Part shown: piece after piece, positions 26,101 through 42,300 of the stretch
Numbering within the stretch: position 1 is the stretch's first letter
How the letters are laid out: every line of letters starts with the position of its first letter
Assembly: GCA_963680875.1 (NCBI GenBank)
Contig: OY804578.1
Coordinates: forward strand, 1,426,001 to 1,490,000
From: Bathymodiolus brooksi
Taxonomy: Eukaryota > Mollusca > Bivalvia > Mytilida > Modiolidae
Direction: 5' to 3'
DNA length: 64,000 nt
Notes under the pieces: model-generated
Databases searched by the model: none
What the model was told of the DNA's origin: nothing
The model's input: the letters and a program-made list of their open reading frames with translations, nothing else
Position numbers and translations under genes: made by a program

Positions 26101-29045
26101 AAGAGTAATTGATAACACGGAGATACAGACAACATCATAAACACTAGAGACATCGAAGTAGTAATCAAGGGTAATTGATAACCTGGAGACACAGACAACA
26201 TTATAAACGTTAGAGAACACCGATGGGGTAATCAAGAGTAATTGATAACACGGAGATACAGACAGCATCATAAACGTTAGAGAACACAGAAGGAGCAATC
26301 AAGAGTAATTGATAACCTGGAGACACAGACGACATCATAAACGTTAGAGAACACAGAAGCGGTAATCAAAAGTAATTGATAACACGAAGATACAGACAAC
26401 ATCATAAACGTTAGAGAACACAAAAGGAGCAATCAAGAGTAATTGATAACACGGAGACACAGACGACATCATAAACGTTAGAGAACACCGAAGTAGAAAT
26501 CAACAGTAATTGATAACACGAAGATACAGACAACATCATAAACGTTAGAGAACACAGAAGGAGCAATCAAGAGTAATTGATAACTTGGAGACACAGACGA
26601 CATCATAAACGAATAGATAACCCGGAGACACAGACAACATCATAAACATTAGAGAACACCGAAGGGGTAATCCAGAGTAATTGATAACCTGGAGACAAAG
26701 ACAACATCATAAACGTTAGAGACACCGAAGGGGTAATCAAGACTGGTTGATAACCCGGAGACACAAACAACATCATAAACATTAGAGAACACCGAAGAGG
26801 TAATCAAAAGTAAGTGATAACCTGGAGACACAGACGACATCATAAACGTTAGAGAACACCGTAGAGGTAATCAAGAATAATAGATAACACGGAGACACAG
26901 ACAACATCATAAACATTAGAGAACACCGAGGAGGTAATCAAGAGTAATTGATAACACGGAGAAACAGACGACATCATAAACGTTAGAGAACGCCGAAGAG
27001 GTAATCAAGATTAATTGATAACCTGAAGACACAAACAACATCATAAACATTAGAGAACAACGAAGAGGCAATCAAAAGTAAGTGATAACCTGGAGACACA
27101 GACGACATCATAAACGTTAGAGAACACCGTAGAGGTAATCAAGAGTAATAGATAACCTGGAGACACAGAAAACATCATAAACGTTAGAGAACACAGAAGG
27201 GGTAATCAAGAATAATAGATAACCAGGAGACACAAACAACATCATAAACATTAGAGAACACCGAAGAGGTAATCAAGAGTAATTGATAACCTGGAGACAA
27301 AGAAAACATCATAAACGTTAGAGACACCGAAGGGGTAATCAAGAGTAATTGATAACACGGAGATACAGACAACATCATAAACACTAGAGACATCGAAGTA
27401 GTAATCAAGGGTAATTGATAACCTGGAGACACAGACAACATTATAAACGTTAGAGAACACCGATGGGGTAATCAAGAGTAATAGATAACACGGATATACA
27501 GACAACATCATAAACGTTAGAGAACACCGAAGGGGTAATCAAGAGTAATTGATACCCGGAGACACAGACAACGTCATAAACATTAGAGAACACCGAAGGG
27601 GTAATCAAGAGTAGCTGATAACCCGAAGAAACAGACAACATCAACACGTTAGAGAACACCGAAGGGGTAATCAAGGGTAATTGATAACCTGGAGACACAG
27701 AAAACATCATAAACGTTAGAGAACACCGAAGGGGTAATCAAGGGTTATTGATAACCTGGAGACACATACAACATCACAAACGTTAGAGAACACCGAAGGG
27801 TAATCAAGAGTAATTGATAACCTGGAGACACAGACAACATAATAAACGTTAGAAAACACCGAAGGGGTAATCAAGGGTAATTGATAACCTGGAGACACAG
27901 ACAACATCATAAACATTAGAGAACACCGAAGGGGTAATCAAGAGTAATAGATAACACGGATATACAGACAACATCATAAACGTTAGAGAACACCGAAGGG
28001 GTAATCAAGAGTAATTGATAACCTGGAGACACAGACAACATCATAAACATTAGAGAACACCGAATGGGTAATCAAGAGTAACTGATAACCCGGAGACACA
28101 GACAACATCATAAACGTTAGAGAACACCGAAGGGGTAATCAAAAGGAATTGATAACCTGGAGACACAGACAACATCATAAACGTTAGAGACACCGAAGGA
28201 GTAATCAACAGTAATTGATAACACGGAGATACAGACAACATCATAAACGTTAGAGAACACAGAAGGATCAATCAAGAGTAATTGATAACCTGGAGACACA
28301 GACGACATCATAAACGTTAGAGAACACAGAAGCGGTAATCAAAAGTAATTGATAACACGAAGATACAGACAACATCATAAACGTTAGAGAACACAAAAGG
28401 AGCAATCAAGAGTAATTGATAACACGGAGACACAGACGACATCATAAACGTTAGAGAACACCGAAGTAGTAATCAACAGTAATTGATAACACGAAGATAC
28501 AGACAACATCATAAACGTTAGAGAACACAGAAGGAGCAATCAAGAGTAATTGATAACTTGGAGACACAGACGACATCATAAACGAATAGATAACCCGGAG
28601 ACACAGACAACATCATAAACATTAGAGAACACCGAAGGGGTAATCCAGAGTAATTGATAACCTGGAGACAAAGACAACATCATAAACGTTAGAGACACCG
28701 AAGGGGTAATCAAGAGTGGTTGATAACCCGGAGACACAAACAACATCATAAACGTTACAGAACACCGAAGGGGTAATCAAGAGTAATTGATAACCCGGAA
28801 ACACAGACAACATCATAAACGTTAGAGAACACCGAAGGGGTAATCAAGAGTAACTGATAACCCGGAGACACAGACAACATCATAAACACTAGAGACACCG
28901 AGGTGGTAATCCAGAATGGATAATCTAGAGAAGGAAACAGCATCATAGACGTTAGAGAACACCGAAAGGGTAATCAAGAGTAATTGATAACCTGGAGACA
29001 CAGACAACATCATAAACATTAGAGAACACCGAAGGGGTAATCAAG
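23160..29045. repeat. 2942 bp tandem higher-order duplication
   Basis: 23160-26103 matches 26102-29045 with a constant offset of 2942 bp. The truncated-monomer landmark confirms this: 23667 to 26609, and 25640 to 28582. The copies appear identical over long stretches. Confidence 0.92.
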
Positions 29046-32000
29046 TGTAATTGATAACCTGGAGACACAGACAACATCATAAACTTTAGAGAACACCGAA
29101 GGGGTAATCAAGAGAAATTGATAACCTGGACACACAGAAAACATCATAAACGTTAGAGACACCGAAGGGGTAATCACGAGTAATTGATAACCTGGAGACA
29201 CAGACAACATCATAAACGTTAGAGAACACAAAAGGAGTAATCAAGAGTAATTGTTAACACGGAGATACAGACAACATCATAAACGTTAGAGAACACAGAA
29301 GGAGCAATCAAGAGTAATTGATAACCCGGAGACACAGACGACATCATAAACGTTAGAGAACACAGAAGCGGTAATCAAAAGTAATTGATAACACGAAGAT
29401 ACAGACAACATCAGAAACGTTAGAGAACACAGAAGGAGCAATCAAGAGTAATTGATAACACGGAGACACAAACGACATCATAAACGTTAGAGAACACCGA
29501 AGTAGTAATCAACAGTAATTGATAAACCTGAGACACATACAACATCATAAACGTTAGAGAACACCAAAGGGGTAATCAAGGGTAATTGATAACCCGGAGA
29601 CACAGACGACATCATAAACGTTAGAGAACACCGAAGGGGTAATCAAGGAAAATTGATAACCAGGAAACACAGACAACATCATAAACGTTAGAGAACACCA
29701 AAGGAGTAATCAAGAGTAATTGATAACACGGAGACACAGACAACATCATAAACGTTAGAGAACACAGAAGGAGTAATCAAGAGTAATTGATAACCTAGAG
29801 ACACAAACAACATCATAAACGTTAGAGAACACCAAAGTAGTAATCAAGAGTAATTGATAACCTGGAGACACATACGACATCATAAACGTTAGAGAAAATC
29901 GAAGGGGTAATCAAAAGTAACCGATAACCTGGGGACACAGACAACATCTAAATGTTAGAGAACACTGAAGGGATAATCAAGAGTAATTGATAACCAGGAG
30001 ACACAGACAACATCATAAACGTTAGAGACACCGAAGGGGTAATCAAGGGTAATTTATACCCAGGAGACACAGACAACATCATAAACGTTAGAGAACACAG
30101 AAGGAGTAATCAAGAGTAATTGATAACCTGGAGACACAGACGACATCATACACGTTAGAGAACACCGAAGGGGTAATCACGAGTAATTGATAACCTTGAG
30201 ACACAGACAACATCACAAACGTTAGAGAACACAGAAGGGGTAATCAAGAGTAATTGATAACACGGAGATACAGACAACATCATAAACGTTAGAGACACCG
30301 AAGGGGTAATCAAGGGTAATATATACCCAGGAGATACAGACAACATCATAAACGTTAGAGAACACAGAAGGAGCAAGCAAGAGTAATTGATAACCCGGAG
30401 ACACAGACGACATCATAAACGTTAGAGAACACAGAAGGAGTAATCAAGAGTAATTTATAACACGGAGACACAGACAACATCATAAACGTTAGAGAACACA
30501 GAAGGAGTAATCATGAGTAATTGATAACCTGGAGACACAAACAACATCATAAACGTTAGAGAACACCGAAGTAGTAATCAAGAGTAATTGATAACCTGGA
30601 GACACATACGACATCATAAACGTTAGAGAAAATCGAAGGGGTAATCAAGAGTAACCGATAACCTGGGGACACAGACAACATCACAAACGTTAGAGAACAC
30701 AGAAGGGGTAATCAAGAGTAAATGATAACCTGGAGACACAGACGACATCATAAACGTTAGAGACACCGAAGGGGTAATCAAGAGTAATATATAACCCGGA
30801 GACACAGACAACATCATAAACGTTAGGGACACCGAAGGGTAATCAAGATTAACCGATAACCTGGAGACACAGACAACATCACAAATGTTAGAGAACACAA
30901 AAGTGGTAATCAAGAGTAAATGATAACCTGGAGACACAGACAACAATATAAACGTTAGAGAACACATAAGTGGTAATCAAGAGTAATTTATAACCTGGAG
31001 ACACAGACAACATCATAAACGTTAGGGAACACAGAAGTAGTAATCAAGGGTAATTGATAACCCTGTGACACAGACAACATCATAAACGTTAGAGACACCG
31101 AAGGGGTAATCAAGAATAATAGATACCCTGGAGACACAGACAACATCATAAACATTAGAGAACATAGAAGTGGTAATCAAGAGTAATTGATAACCCGGAG
31201 ACACAGACAACATCATAAACATTAGAGAACACCGAGGAGGTAATCAAGAGTAATTGATAACACGGAGATACCCACGACATCATAAACGTTAGAGAACGCC
31301 GAAGAGGTAATCAAGATTAATTGATAACCTGGAGACACAAACAACATCATAAACATTAGAGAACACCGAAGAGGTAATCAAAAGTAAGTGATAACCTGGA
31401 GACACCGACGACATCATAAACGTTAGAGAACACCGTAGAGGTAATCAAGAATAATAGATAACACGGAGACACAGACAACATCATAAACATTAGAGAACAC
31501 CGAGGAGGTAATCAAGAGTAATTGATAACACGGAGATACAGACGACATCCTAAACGTTAGAGAACGCCGAAGAGGTAATCAAGATTAATTGATAACCTGA
31601 AGACACAAACAACATCATAAACATTAGAGAACAACGAAGAGGTAATCAAAAGTAAGTGATAACCTGGAGACACAGACGACATCATAAACGTTAGAGAACA
31701 CCGTAGAGGTAATCAAGAGTAATAGATAACCTGGAGACACAGAAAACATCATAAACGTTAGAGAACACAGAAGGGGTAATCAAGAATAATAGATAACCAG
31801 GAGACACAAACAACATCATAAACATTAGAGAACACCGAAGAGGTAATCAAGAGTAATTGATAACCTGGAGACAAAGAAAACATCATAAACGTTAGAGACA
31901 CCGAAGGGGTAATCAAGAGTAATTGATAACACGGAGATACAGACAACATCATAAACACTAGAGACATCGAAGTAGTAATCAAGGGTAATTGATAACCTGG

Positions 32001-35000
32001 AGACACAGACAACATTATAAACGTTAGAGAACACCGATGGGGTAATCAAGAGTAATAGATAACACGGATATACAGACAACATCATAAACGTTAGAGAACA
32101 CCGAAGGGGTAATCAAGAGTAATTGATACCCGGAGACACAGACAACGTCATAAACATTAGAGAACACCGAAGGGGTAATCAAGAGTAGCTGATAACCCGA
32201 AGAAACAGACAACATTAACACGTTAGAGAACACCGAAGGGGTAATCAAGGGTAATTGATAACCTGGAGACACAGAAAACATCATAAACGTTAGAGAACAC
32301 CGAAGGGGTAATCAAGGGTTATTGATAACCTGGAGACACATACAACATCACAAACGTTAGAGAACACCGAAGGGTAATCAAGAGTAATTGATAACCTGGA
32401 GACACAGACAACATAATAAACGTTAGAAAACACCGAAGGGGTAATCAAGGGTAATTGATAACCTGGAGACACAGACAACATCATAAACATTAGAGAACAC
32501 CGAAGGGGTAATCAAGAGTAATAGATAACACGGATATACAGACAACATCATAAACGTTAGAGAACACCGAAGGGGTAATCAAGAGTAATTGATAACCTGG
32601 AGACACAGACAACATCATAAACATTAGAGAACACCGAATGGGTAATCAAGAGTAACTGATAACCCGGAGACACAGACAACATCATAAACGTTAGAGAACA
32701 CCGAAGGGGTAATCAAAAGGAATTGATAACCTGGAGACACAGACAACATCATAAACGTTAGAGACACCGAAGGAGTAATCAACAGTAATTGATAACACGG
32801 AGATACAGACAACATCATAAACGTTAGAGAACACAGAAGGATCAATCAAGAGTAATTGATAACCTGGAGACACAGACGACATCATAAACGTTAGAGAACA
32901 CAGAAGCGGTAATCAAAAGTAATTGATAACACGAAGATACAGACAACATCATAAACGTTAGAGAACACAAAAGGAGCAATCAAGAGTAATTGATAACACG
33001 GAGACACAGACGACATCATAAACGTTAGAGAACACCGAAGTAGTAATCAACAGTAATTGATAACACGAAGATACAGACAACATCATAAACGTTAGAGAAC
33101 ACAGAAGGAGCAATCAAGAGTAATTGATAACTTGGAGACATAGACGACATCATAAACGAATAGATAACCCGGAGACACAGACAACATCATAAACATTAGA
33201 GAACACCGAAGGGGTAATCCAGAGTAATTGATAACCTGGAGACAAAGACAACATCATAAACGTTAGAGACACCGAAGGGGTAATCAAGAGTGGTTGATAA
33301 CCCGGAGACACAAACAACATCATAAACGTTACAGAACACCGAAGGGGTAATCAAGAGTAATTGATAACCCGGAAACACAGACAACATCATAAACGTTAGA
33401 GAACACCGAAGGGGTAATCAAGAGTAACTGATAACCCGGAGACACAGACAACATCATAAACACTAGAGACACCGAGGTGGTAATCCAGAATGGATAATCT
33501 AGAGAAGGAAACAGCATCATAGACGTTAGAGAACACCGAAAGGGTAATCAAGAGTAATTGATAACCTGGAGACACAGACAACATCATAAACATTAGAGAA
33601 CACCGAAGGGGTAATCAAGTGTAATTGATAACCTGGAGACACAGACAACATCATAAACTTTAGAGAACACCGAAGGGGTAATCAAGAGGAATTGATAACC
33701 TGGAGACACAGAAAACATCATAAACGTTAGAGACACCGAAGGGGTAATCACGAGTAATTGACAACCTGGAGACACAGACAACATCATAAACGTTAGAGAA
33801 CACAAAAGGAGTAATCAAGAGTAATTGTTAACACGGAGATACAGACAACATCATAAACGTTAGAGAACACAGAAGGAGCAATCAAGAGTAATTGATAACC
33901 CGGAGACACAGACGACATCATAAACGTTAGAGAACACAGAAGCGGTAATCAAAAGTAATTGATAACACGAAGATACAGACAACATCATAAACGTTAGAGA
34001 ACACAGAAGGAGCAATCAAGAGTAATTGATAACACGGAGACACAAACGACATCATAAACGTTAGAGAACACCGAAGTAGTAATCAACAGTAATTGATAAA
34101 CCTGAGACACATACAACATCATAAACGTTAGAGAACACCAAAGGGGTAATCAAGGGTAATTGATAACCCGGAGACACAGACGACATCATAAACGTTAGAG
34201 AACACCGAAGGGGTAATCAAGGAAAATTGATAACCAGGAAACACAGACAACATCATAAACGTTAGAGAACACCAAAGGAGTAATCAAGAGTAATTGATAA
34301 CACGGAGACACAGACAACATCATAAACGTTAGAGAACACAGAAGGAGTAATCAAGAGTAATTGATAACCTGGAGACACAAACAACATCATAAACGTTAGA
34401 GAACACCAAAGTAGTAATCAAGAGTAATTGATAACCTGGAGACACATACGACATCATAAACGTTAGAGAAAATCGAAGGGGTAATCAAAAGTAACCGATA
34501 ACCTGGGGACACAGACAACATCTAAATGTTAGAGAACACTGAAGGGATAATCAAGAGTAATTGATAACCAGGAGACACAGACAACATCATAAACGTTAGA
34601 GACACCGAAGGGGTAATCAAGGGTAATTTATACCCAGGAGACACAGACAACATCATAAACGTTAGAGAACACAGAAGGAGTAATCAAGAGTAATTGATAA
34701 CCTGGAGACACAGACGACATCATACACGTTAGAGAACACCGAAGGGGTAATCACGAGTAATTGATAACCTTGAGACACAGACAACATCACAAACGTTAGA
34801 GAACACAGAAGGGGTAATCAAGAGTAATTGATAACACGGAGATACAGACAACATCATAAACGTTAGAGACACCGAAGGGGTAATCAAGGGTAATTTATAC
34901 CCAGGAGATACAGACAACATCATAAACGTTAGAGAACACAGAAGGAGCAAGCAAGAGTAATTGATAACCCGGAGACACAGACGACATCATAAACGTTAGA

Positions 35001-36384
35001 GAACACAGAAGGAGTAATCAAGAGTAATTTATAACACGGAGACACAGACAACATCATAAACGTTAGAGAACACAGAAGGAGTAATCAAGAGTAATTGATA
35101 ACCTGGAGACACAAACAACATCATAAACGTTAGAGAACACCGAAGTAGTAATCAAGAGTAATTGATAACCTGGAGACACATACGACATCATAAACGTTAG
35201 AGAAAATCGAAGGGGTAATCAAGAGTAACCGATAACCTGGGGACACAGACAACATCACAAACGTTAGAGAACACAGAAGGGGTAATCAAGAGTAAATGAT
35301 AACCTGGAGACACAGACGACATAATAAACGTTAGAGACACCGAAGGGGTAATCAAGAGTAATATATAACCCGGAGACACAGACAACATCATAAACGTTAG
35401 GGACACCGAAGGGTAATCAAGATTAACCGATAACCTGGAGACACAGACAACATCACAAATGTTAGAGAACACAAAAGTGGTAATCAAGAGTAAATGATAA
35501 CCTGGAGACACAGACAACAATATAAACGTTAGAGAACACATAAGTGGTAATCAAGAGTAATTTATAACCTGGAGACACAGACAACATCATAAACGTTAGG
35601 GAACACAGAAGTAGTAATCAAGGGTAATTGATAACCCTGTGACACAGACAACATCATAAACGTTAGAGACACCGAAGGGGTAATCAAGAATAATAGATAC
35701 CCTGGAGACACAGACAACATCATAAACATTAGAGAACATAGAAGTGGTAATCAAGAGTAATTGATAACCCGGAGACACAGACAACATCATAAACATTAGA
35801 GAACACCGAGGAGGTAATCAAGAGTAATTGATAACACGGAGATACCCACGACATCATAAACGTTAGAGAACGCCGAAGAGGTAATCAAGATTAATTGATA
35901 ACCTGGAGACACAAACAACATCATAAACATTAGAGAACACCGAAGAGGTAATCAAAAGTAAGTGATAACCTGGAGACACCGACGACATCATAAACGTTAG
36001 AGAACACCGTAGAGGTAATCAAGAATAATAGATAACACGGAGACACAGACAACATCATAAACATTAGAGAACACCCAGGAGGTAATCAAGAGTAATTGAT
36101 AACACGGAGATACAGACGACATCCTAAACGTTAGAGAACGCCGAAGAGGTAATCAAGATTAATTGATAACCTGAAGACACAAACAACATCATAAACATTA
36201 GAGAACAACGAAGAGGTAATCAAAAGTAAGTGATAACCTGGAGACACAGACGACATCATAAACGTTAGAGAACACCGTAGAGGTAATCAAGAGCAATAGA
36301 TAACCTGGAGACACAGAAAACATCATAAACGTTAGAGAACACAGAAGGGGTAATCAAGAATAATAGATAACCAGGAGACACAAA
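26765..36384. repeat. 4574 bp higher-order repeat, about 2.1 copies
   Basis: 26765-31810 matches 31339-36384 at a 4574 bp offset (landmark 28582 to 33156). The matching interval is longer than the offset, so the structure is a true tandem. It overlaps the 2942 bp tandem, so its first unit begins inside the second 2942 bp copy. Confidence 0.9.
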
Positions 36385-39300
36385 CAACATCATAAACGTT
36401 AGGGAACACAGAAGTAGTAATCAAGGGTAATTGATAACCCTGTGACACAGACAACATCATAAACGTTAGAGACACCGAAGGGGTAATCAAGAATAATAGA
36501 TACCCTGGAGACACAGACAACATCATAAACATTAGAGAACATAGAAGTGGTAATCAAGAGTAATTGATAACCCGGAGACACATACAACATCATAAACATT
36601 AGAGAACACCGAGGAGGTAATCAAGAGTAATTGATAACACGGAGATACCCACGACATCATAAACGTTAGAGAACGCCGAAGAGGTAATCAAGATTAATTG
36701 ATAACCTGGAGACACAAACAACATCATAAACATTAGAGAACACCGAAGGGGTAATCAAGGGTTATTGATAACCTGGAGACACATACAACATCACAAACGT
36801 TAGAGAACACCGAAGGGTAATCAAGAGTAATTGATAACCTGGAGACACAGACAACATAATAAACGTTAGAAAACACCGAAGGGGTAATCAAGGGTAATTG
36901 ATAACCTGGAGACACAGACAACATCATAAACATTAGAGAACACCGAAGGGGTAATCAAGAGTAATAGATAACACGGATATACAGACAACATCATAAACGT
37001 TAGAGAACACCGAAGGGGTAATCAAGAGTAATTGATAACCTGGAGACACAGACAACATCATAAACATTAGAGAACACCGAATGGGTAATCAAGAGTAACT
37101 GATAACCCGGAGACACAGACAACATCATAAACGTTAGAGAACACCGAAGGGGTAATCAAAAGGAATTGATAACCTGGAGACACAGACAACATCATAAACG
37201 TTAGAGACACCGAAGGAGTAATCAACAGTAATTGATAACACGGAGATACAGACAACATCATAAACGTTAGAGAACACAGAAGGATCAATCAAGAGTAATT
37301 GATAACCTGGAGACACAGAGGACATCATAAACGTTAGAGAACACAGAAGCGGTAATCAAAAGTAATTGATAACACGAAGATACAGACAACATCATAAACG
37401 TTAGAGAACACAAAAGGAGCAATCAAGAGTAATTGATAACACGGAGACACAGACGACATCATAAACGTTAGAGAACACCGAAGTAGTAATCAACAGTAAT
37501 TGATAACACGAAGATACAGACAACATCATAAACGTTAGAGAACACAGAAGGAGCAATCAAGAGTAATTGATAACTTGGAGACACAGACGACATCATAAAC
37601 GAATAGATAACCCGGAGACACAGACAACATCATAAACATTAGAGAACACCGAAGGGGTAATCAAGAATAATAGATAATACGGAGATACAGACATCATAAA
37701 TGTTAGAGACACCGAAGGGGTAATCAAGAGTAATTGATAACACGGAGACATAGACAACATCATAAACGTTAGAGAACACCGAAGGGGTAATCAAGAGTAA
37801 TTGATAACCTGGAGACACAGACAACATCATAAACGTTAGAGAACACAGACGGAGTAATCAAGAGTAATTGATAACCCGGAGACACAGACAACATCATAAA
37901 CGTTAGGGACACCGAAGGGTAATCAAGATTAACCGATAACCTGGAGACACAGACAACATCACAAATGTTAGAGAACACAAAAGTGGTAATCAAGAGTAAA
38001 TGATAACCTGGAGACACAGACAACAATATAAACGTTAGAGAACACATAAGTGGTAATCAAGAGTAATTTATAACCTGGAGACACAGACAACATCATAAAC
38101 GTTAGGGAACACAGAAGTAGTAATCAAGGGTAATTGATAACCCTGTGACACAGACAACATCATAAACGTTAGAGACACCGAAGGGGTAATCAAGAATAAT
38201 AGATACCCTGGAGACACAGACAACATCATAAACATTAGAGAACATAGAAGTGGTAATCAAGAGTAATTGATAACCCGGAGACACAGACAACATCATAAAC
38301 ATTAGAGAACACCGAGGAGGTAATCAAGAGTAATTGATAACACGGAGATACCCACGACATCATAAACGTTAGAGAACGCCGAAGAGGTAATCAAGATTAA
38401 TTGATAACCTGGAGACACAAACAACATCATAAACATTAGAGAACACCGAAGAGGTAATCAAAAGTAAGTGATAACCTGGAGACACCGACGACATCATAAA
38501 CGTTAGAGAACACCGTAGAGGTAATCAAGAATAATAGATAACACGGAGACACAGACAACATCATAAACATTAGAGAACACCGAGGAGGTAATCAAGAGTA
38601 ATTGATAACACGGAGATACAGACGACATCCTAAACGTTAGAGAACGCCGAAGAGGTAATCAAGATTAATTGATAACCTGAAGACACAAACAACATCATAA
38701 ACATTAGAGAACAACGAAGAGGTAATCAAAAGTAAGTGATAACCTGGAGACACAGACGACATCATAAACGTTAGAGAACACCGTAGAGGTAATCAAGAGT
38801 AATAGATAACCTGGAGACACAGAAAACATCATAAACGTTAGAGAACACAGAAGGGGTAATCAAGAATAATAGATAACCAGGAGACACAAACAACATCATA
38901 AACATTAGAGAACACCGAAGAGGTAATCAAGAGTAATTGATAACCTGGAGACAAAGAAAACATCATAAACGTTAGAGACACCGAAGGGGTAATCAAGAGT
39001 AATTGATAACACGGAGATACAGACAACATCATAAACACTAGAGACATCGAAGTAGTAATCAAGGGTAATTGATAACCTGGAGACACAGACAACATTATAA
39101 ACGTTAGAGAACACCGATGGGGTAATCAAGAGTAATAGATAACACGGATATACAGACAACATCATAAACGTTAGAGAACACCGAAGGGGTAATCAAGAGT
39201 AATTGATACCCGGAGACACAGACAACGTCATAAACATTAGAGAACACCGAAGGGGTAATCAAGAGTAGCTGATAACCCGAAGAAACAGACAACATTAACA

Positions 39301-42300
39301 CGTTAGAGAACACCGAAGGGGTAATCAAGGGTTATTGATAACCTGGAGACACATACAACATCACAAACGTTAGAGAACACCGAAGGGTAATCAAGAGTAA
39401 TTGATAACCTGGAGACACAGACAACATAATAAACGTTAGAAAACACCGAAGGGGTAATCAAGGGTAATTGATAACCTGGAGACACAGACAACATCATAAA
39501 CATTAGAGAACACCGAAGGGGTAATCAAGAGTAATAGATAACACGGATATACAGACAACATCATAAACGTTAGAGAACACCGAAGGGGTAATCAAGAGTA
39601 ACTGATAACCCGGAGACACAGACAACATCATAAACGTTAGAGAACACCGAAGGGGTAATCAAAAGGAATTGATAACCTGGAGACACAGACAACATCATAA
39701 ACGTTAGAGACACCGAAGGAGTAATCAACAGTAATTGATAACACGGAGATACAGACAACATCATAAACGTTAGAGAACACAGAAGGATCAATCAAGAGTA
39801 ATTGATAACCTGGAGACACAGACGACATCATAAACGTTAGAGAACACAGAAGCGGTAATCAAAAGTAATTGATAACACGAAGATACAGACAACATCATAA
39901 ACGTTAGAGAACACAAAAGGAGCAATCAAGAGTAATTGATAACACGGAGACACAGACGACATCATAAACGTTAGAGAACACCGAAGTAGTAATCAACAGT
40001 AATTGATAACACGAAGATACAGACAACATCATAAACGTTAGAGAACACAGAAGGAGCAATCAAGAGTAATTGATAACTTGGAGACATAGACGACATCATA
40101 AACGAATAGATAACCCGGAGACACAGACAACATCATAAACATTAGAGAACACCGAAGGGGTAATCCAGAGTAATTGATAACCTGGAGACAAAGACAACAT
40201 CATAAACGTTAGAGACACCGAAGGGGTAATCAAGAGTGGTTGATAACCCGGAGACACAAACAACATCATAAACGTTACAGAACACCGAAGGGGTAATCAA
40301 GAGTAATTGATAACCCGGAAACACAGACAACATCATAAACGTTAGAGAACACCGAAGGGGTAATCAAGAGTAACTGATAACCCGGAGACACAGACAACAT
40401 CATAAACACTAGAGACACCGAGGTGGTAATCCAGAATGGATAATCTAGAGAAGGAAACAGCATCATAGACGTTAGAGAACACCGAAAGGGTAATCAAGAG
40501 TAATTGATAACCTGGAGACACAGACAACATCATAAACATTAGAGAACACCGAAGGGGTAATCAAGTGTAATTGATAACCTGGAGACACAGACAACATCAT
40601 AAACTTTAGAGAACACCGAAGGGGTAATCAAGAGGAATTGATAACCTGGAGACACAGAAAACATCATAAACGTTAGAGACACCGAAGGGGTAATCACGAG
40701 TAATTGACAACCTGGAGACACAGACAACATCATAAACGTTAGAGAACACAAAAGGAGTAATCAAGAGTAATTGTTAACACGGAGATACAGACAACATCAT
40801 AAACGTTAGAGAACACAGAAGGAGCAATCAAGAGTAATTGATAACCCGGAGACACAGACGACATCATAAACGTTAGAGAACACAGAAGCGGTAATCAAAA
40901 GTAATTGATAACACGAAGATACAGACAACATCATAAACGTTAGAGAACACAGAAGGAGCAATCAAGAGTAATTGATAACACGGAGACACAAACGACATCA
41001 TAAACGTTAGAGAACACCGAAGTAGTAATCAACAGTAATTGATAAACCTGAGACACATACAACATCATAAACGTTAGAGAACACCAAAGGGGTAATCAAG
41101 GGTAATTGATAACCAGGAAACACAGACAACATCATAAACGTTAGAGAACACCAAAGGAGTAATCAAGAGTAATTGATAACACGGAGACACAGACAACATC
41201 ATAAACGTTAGAGAACACAGAAGGAGTAATCAAGAGTAATTGATAACCTGGAGACACAAACAACATCATAAACGTTAGAGAACACCAAAGTAGTAATCAA
41301 GAGTAATTGATAACCTGGAGACACATACGACATCATAAACGTTAGAGAAAATCGAAGGGGTAATCAAAAGTAACCGATAACCTGGGGACACAGACAACAT
41401 CTAAATGTTAGAGAACACTGAAGGGATAATCAAGAGTAATTGATAACCAGGAGACACAGACAACATCATAAACGTTAGAGACACCGAAGGGGTAATCAAG
41501 GGTAATTTATACCCAGGAGACACAGACAACATCATAAACGTTAGAGAACACAGAAGGAGTAATCAAGAGTAATTGATAACCTGGAGACACAGACGACATC
41601 ATACACGTTAGAGAACACCGAAGGGGTAATCACGAGTAATTGATAACCTTGAGACACAGACAACATCACAAACGTTAGAGAACACAGAAGGGGTAATCAA
41701 GAGTAATTGATAACACGGAGATACAGACAACATCATAAACGTTAGAGACACCGAAGGGGTAATCAAGGGTAATTTATACCCAGGAGATACAGACAACATC
41801 ATAAACGTTAGAGAACACAGAAGGAGCAAGCAAGAGTAATTGATAACCCGGAGACACAGACGACATCATAAACGTTAGAGAACACAGAAGGAGTAATCAA
41901 GAGTAATTTATAACACGGAGACACAGACAACATCATAAACGTTAGAGAACACAGAAGGAGTAATCAAGAGTAATTGATAACCTGGAGACACAAACAACAT
42001 CATAAACGTTAGAGAACACCGAAGTAGTAATCAAGAGTAATTGATAACCTGGAGACACATACGACATCATAAACGTTAGAGAAAATCGAAGGGGTAATCA
42101 AGAGTAACCGATAACCTGGGGACACAGACAACATTACAAACGTTAGAGAACACAGAAGGGGTAATCAAGAGTAAATGATAACCTGGAGACACAGACGACA
42201 TAATAAACGTTAGAGACACCGAAGGGGTAATCAAGAGTAATATATAACCCGGAGACACAGACAACATCATAAACGTTAGGGACACCGAAGGGTAATCAAG

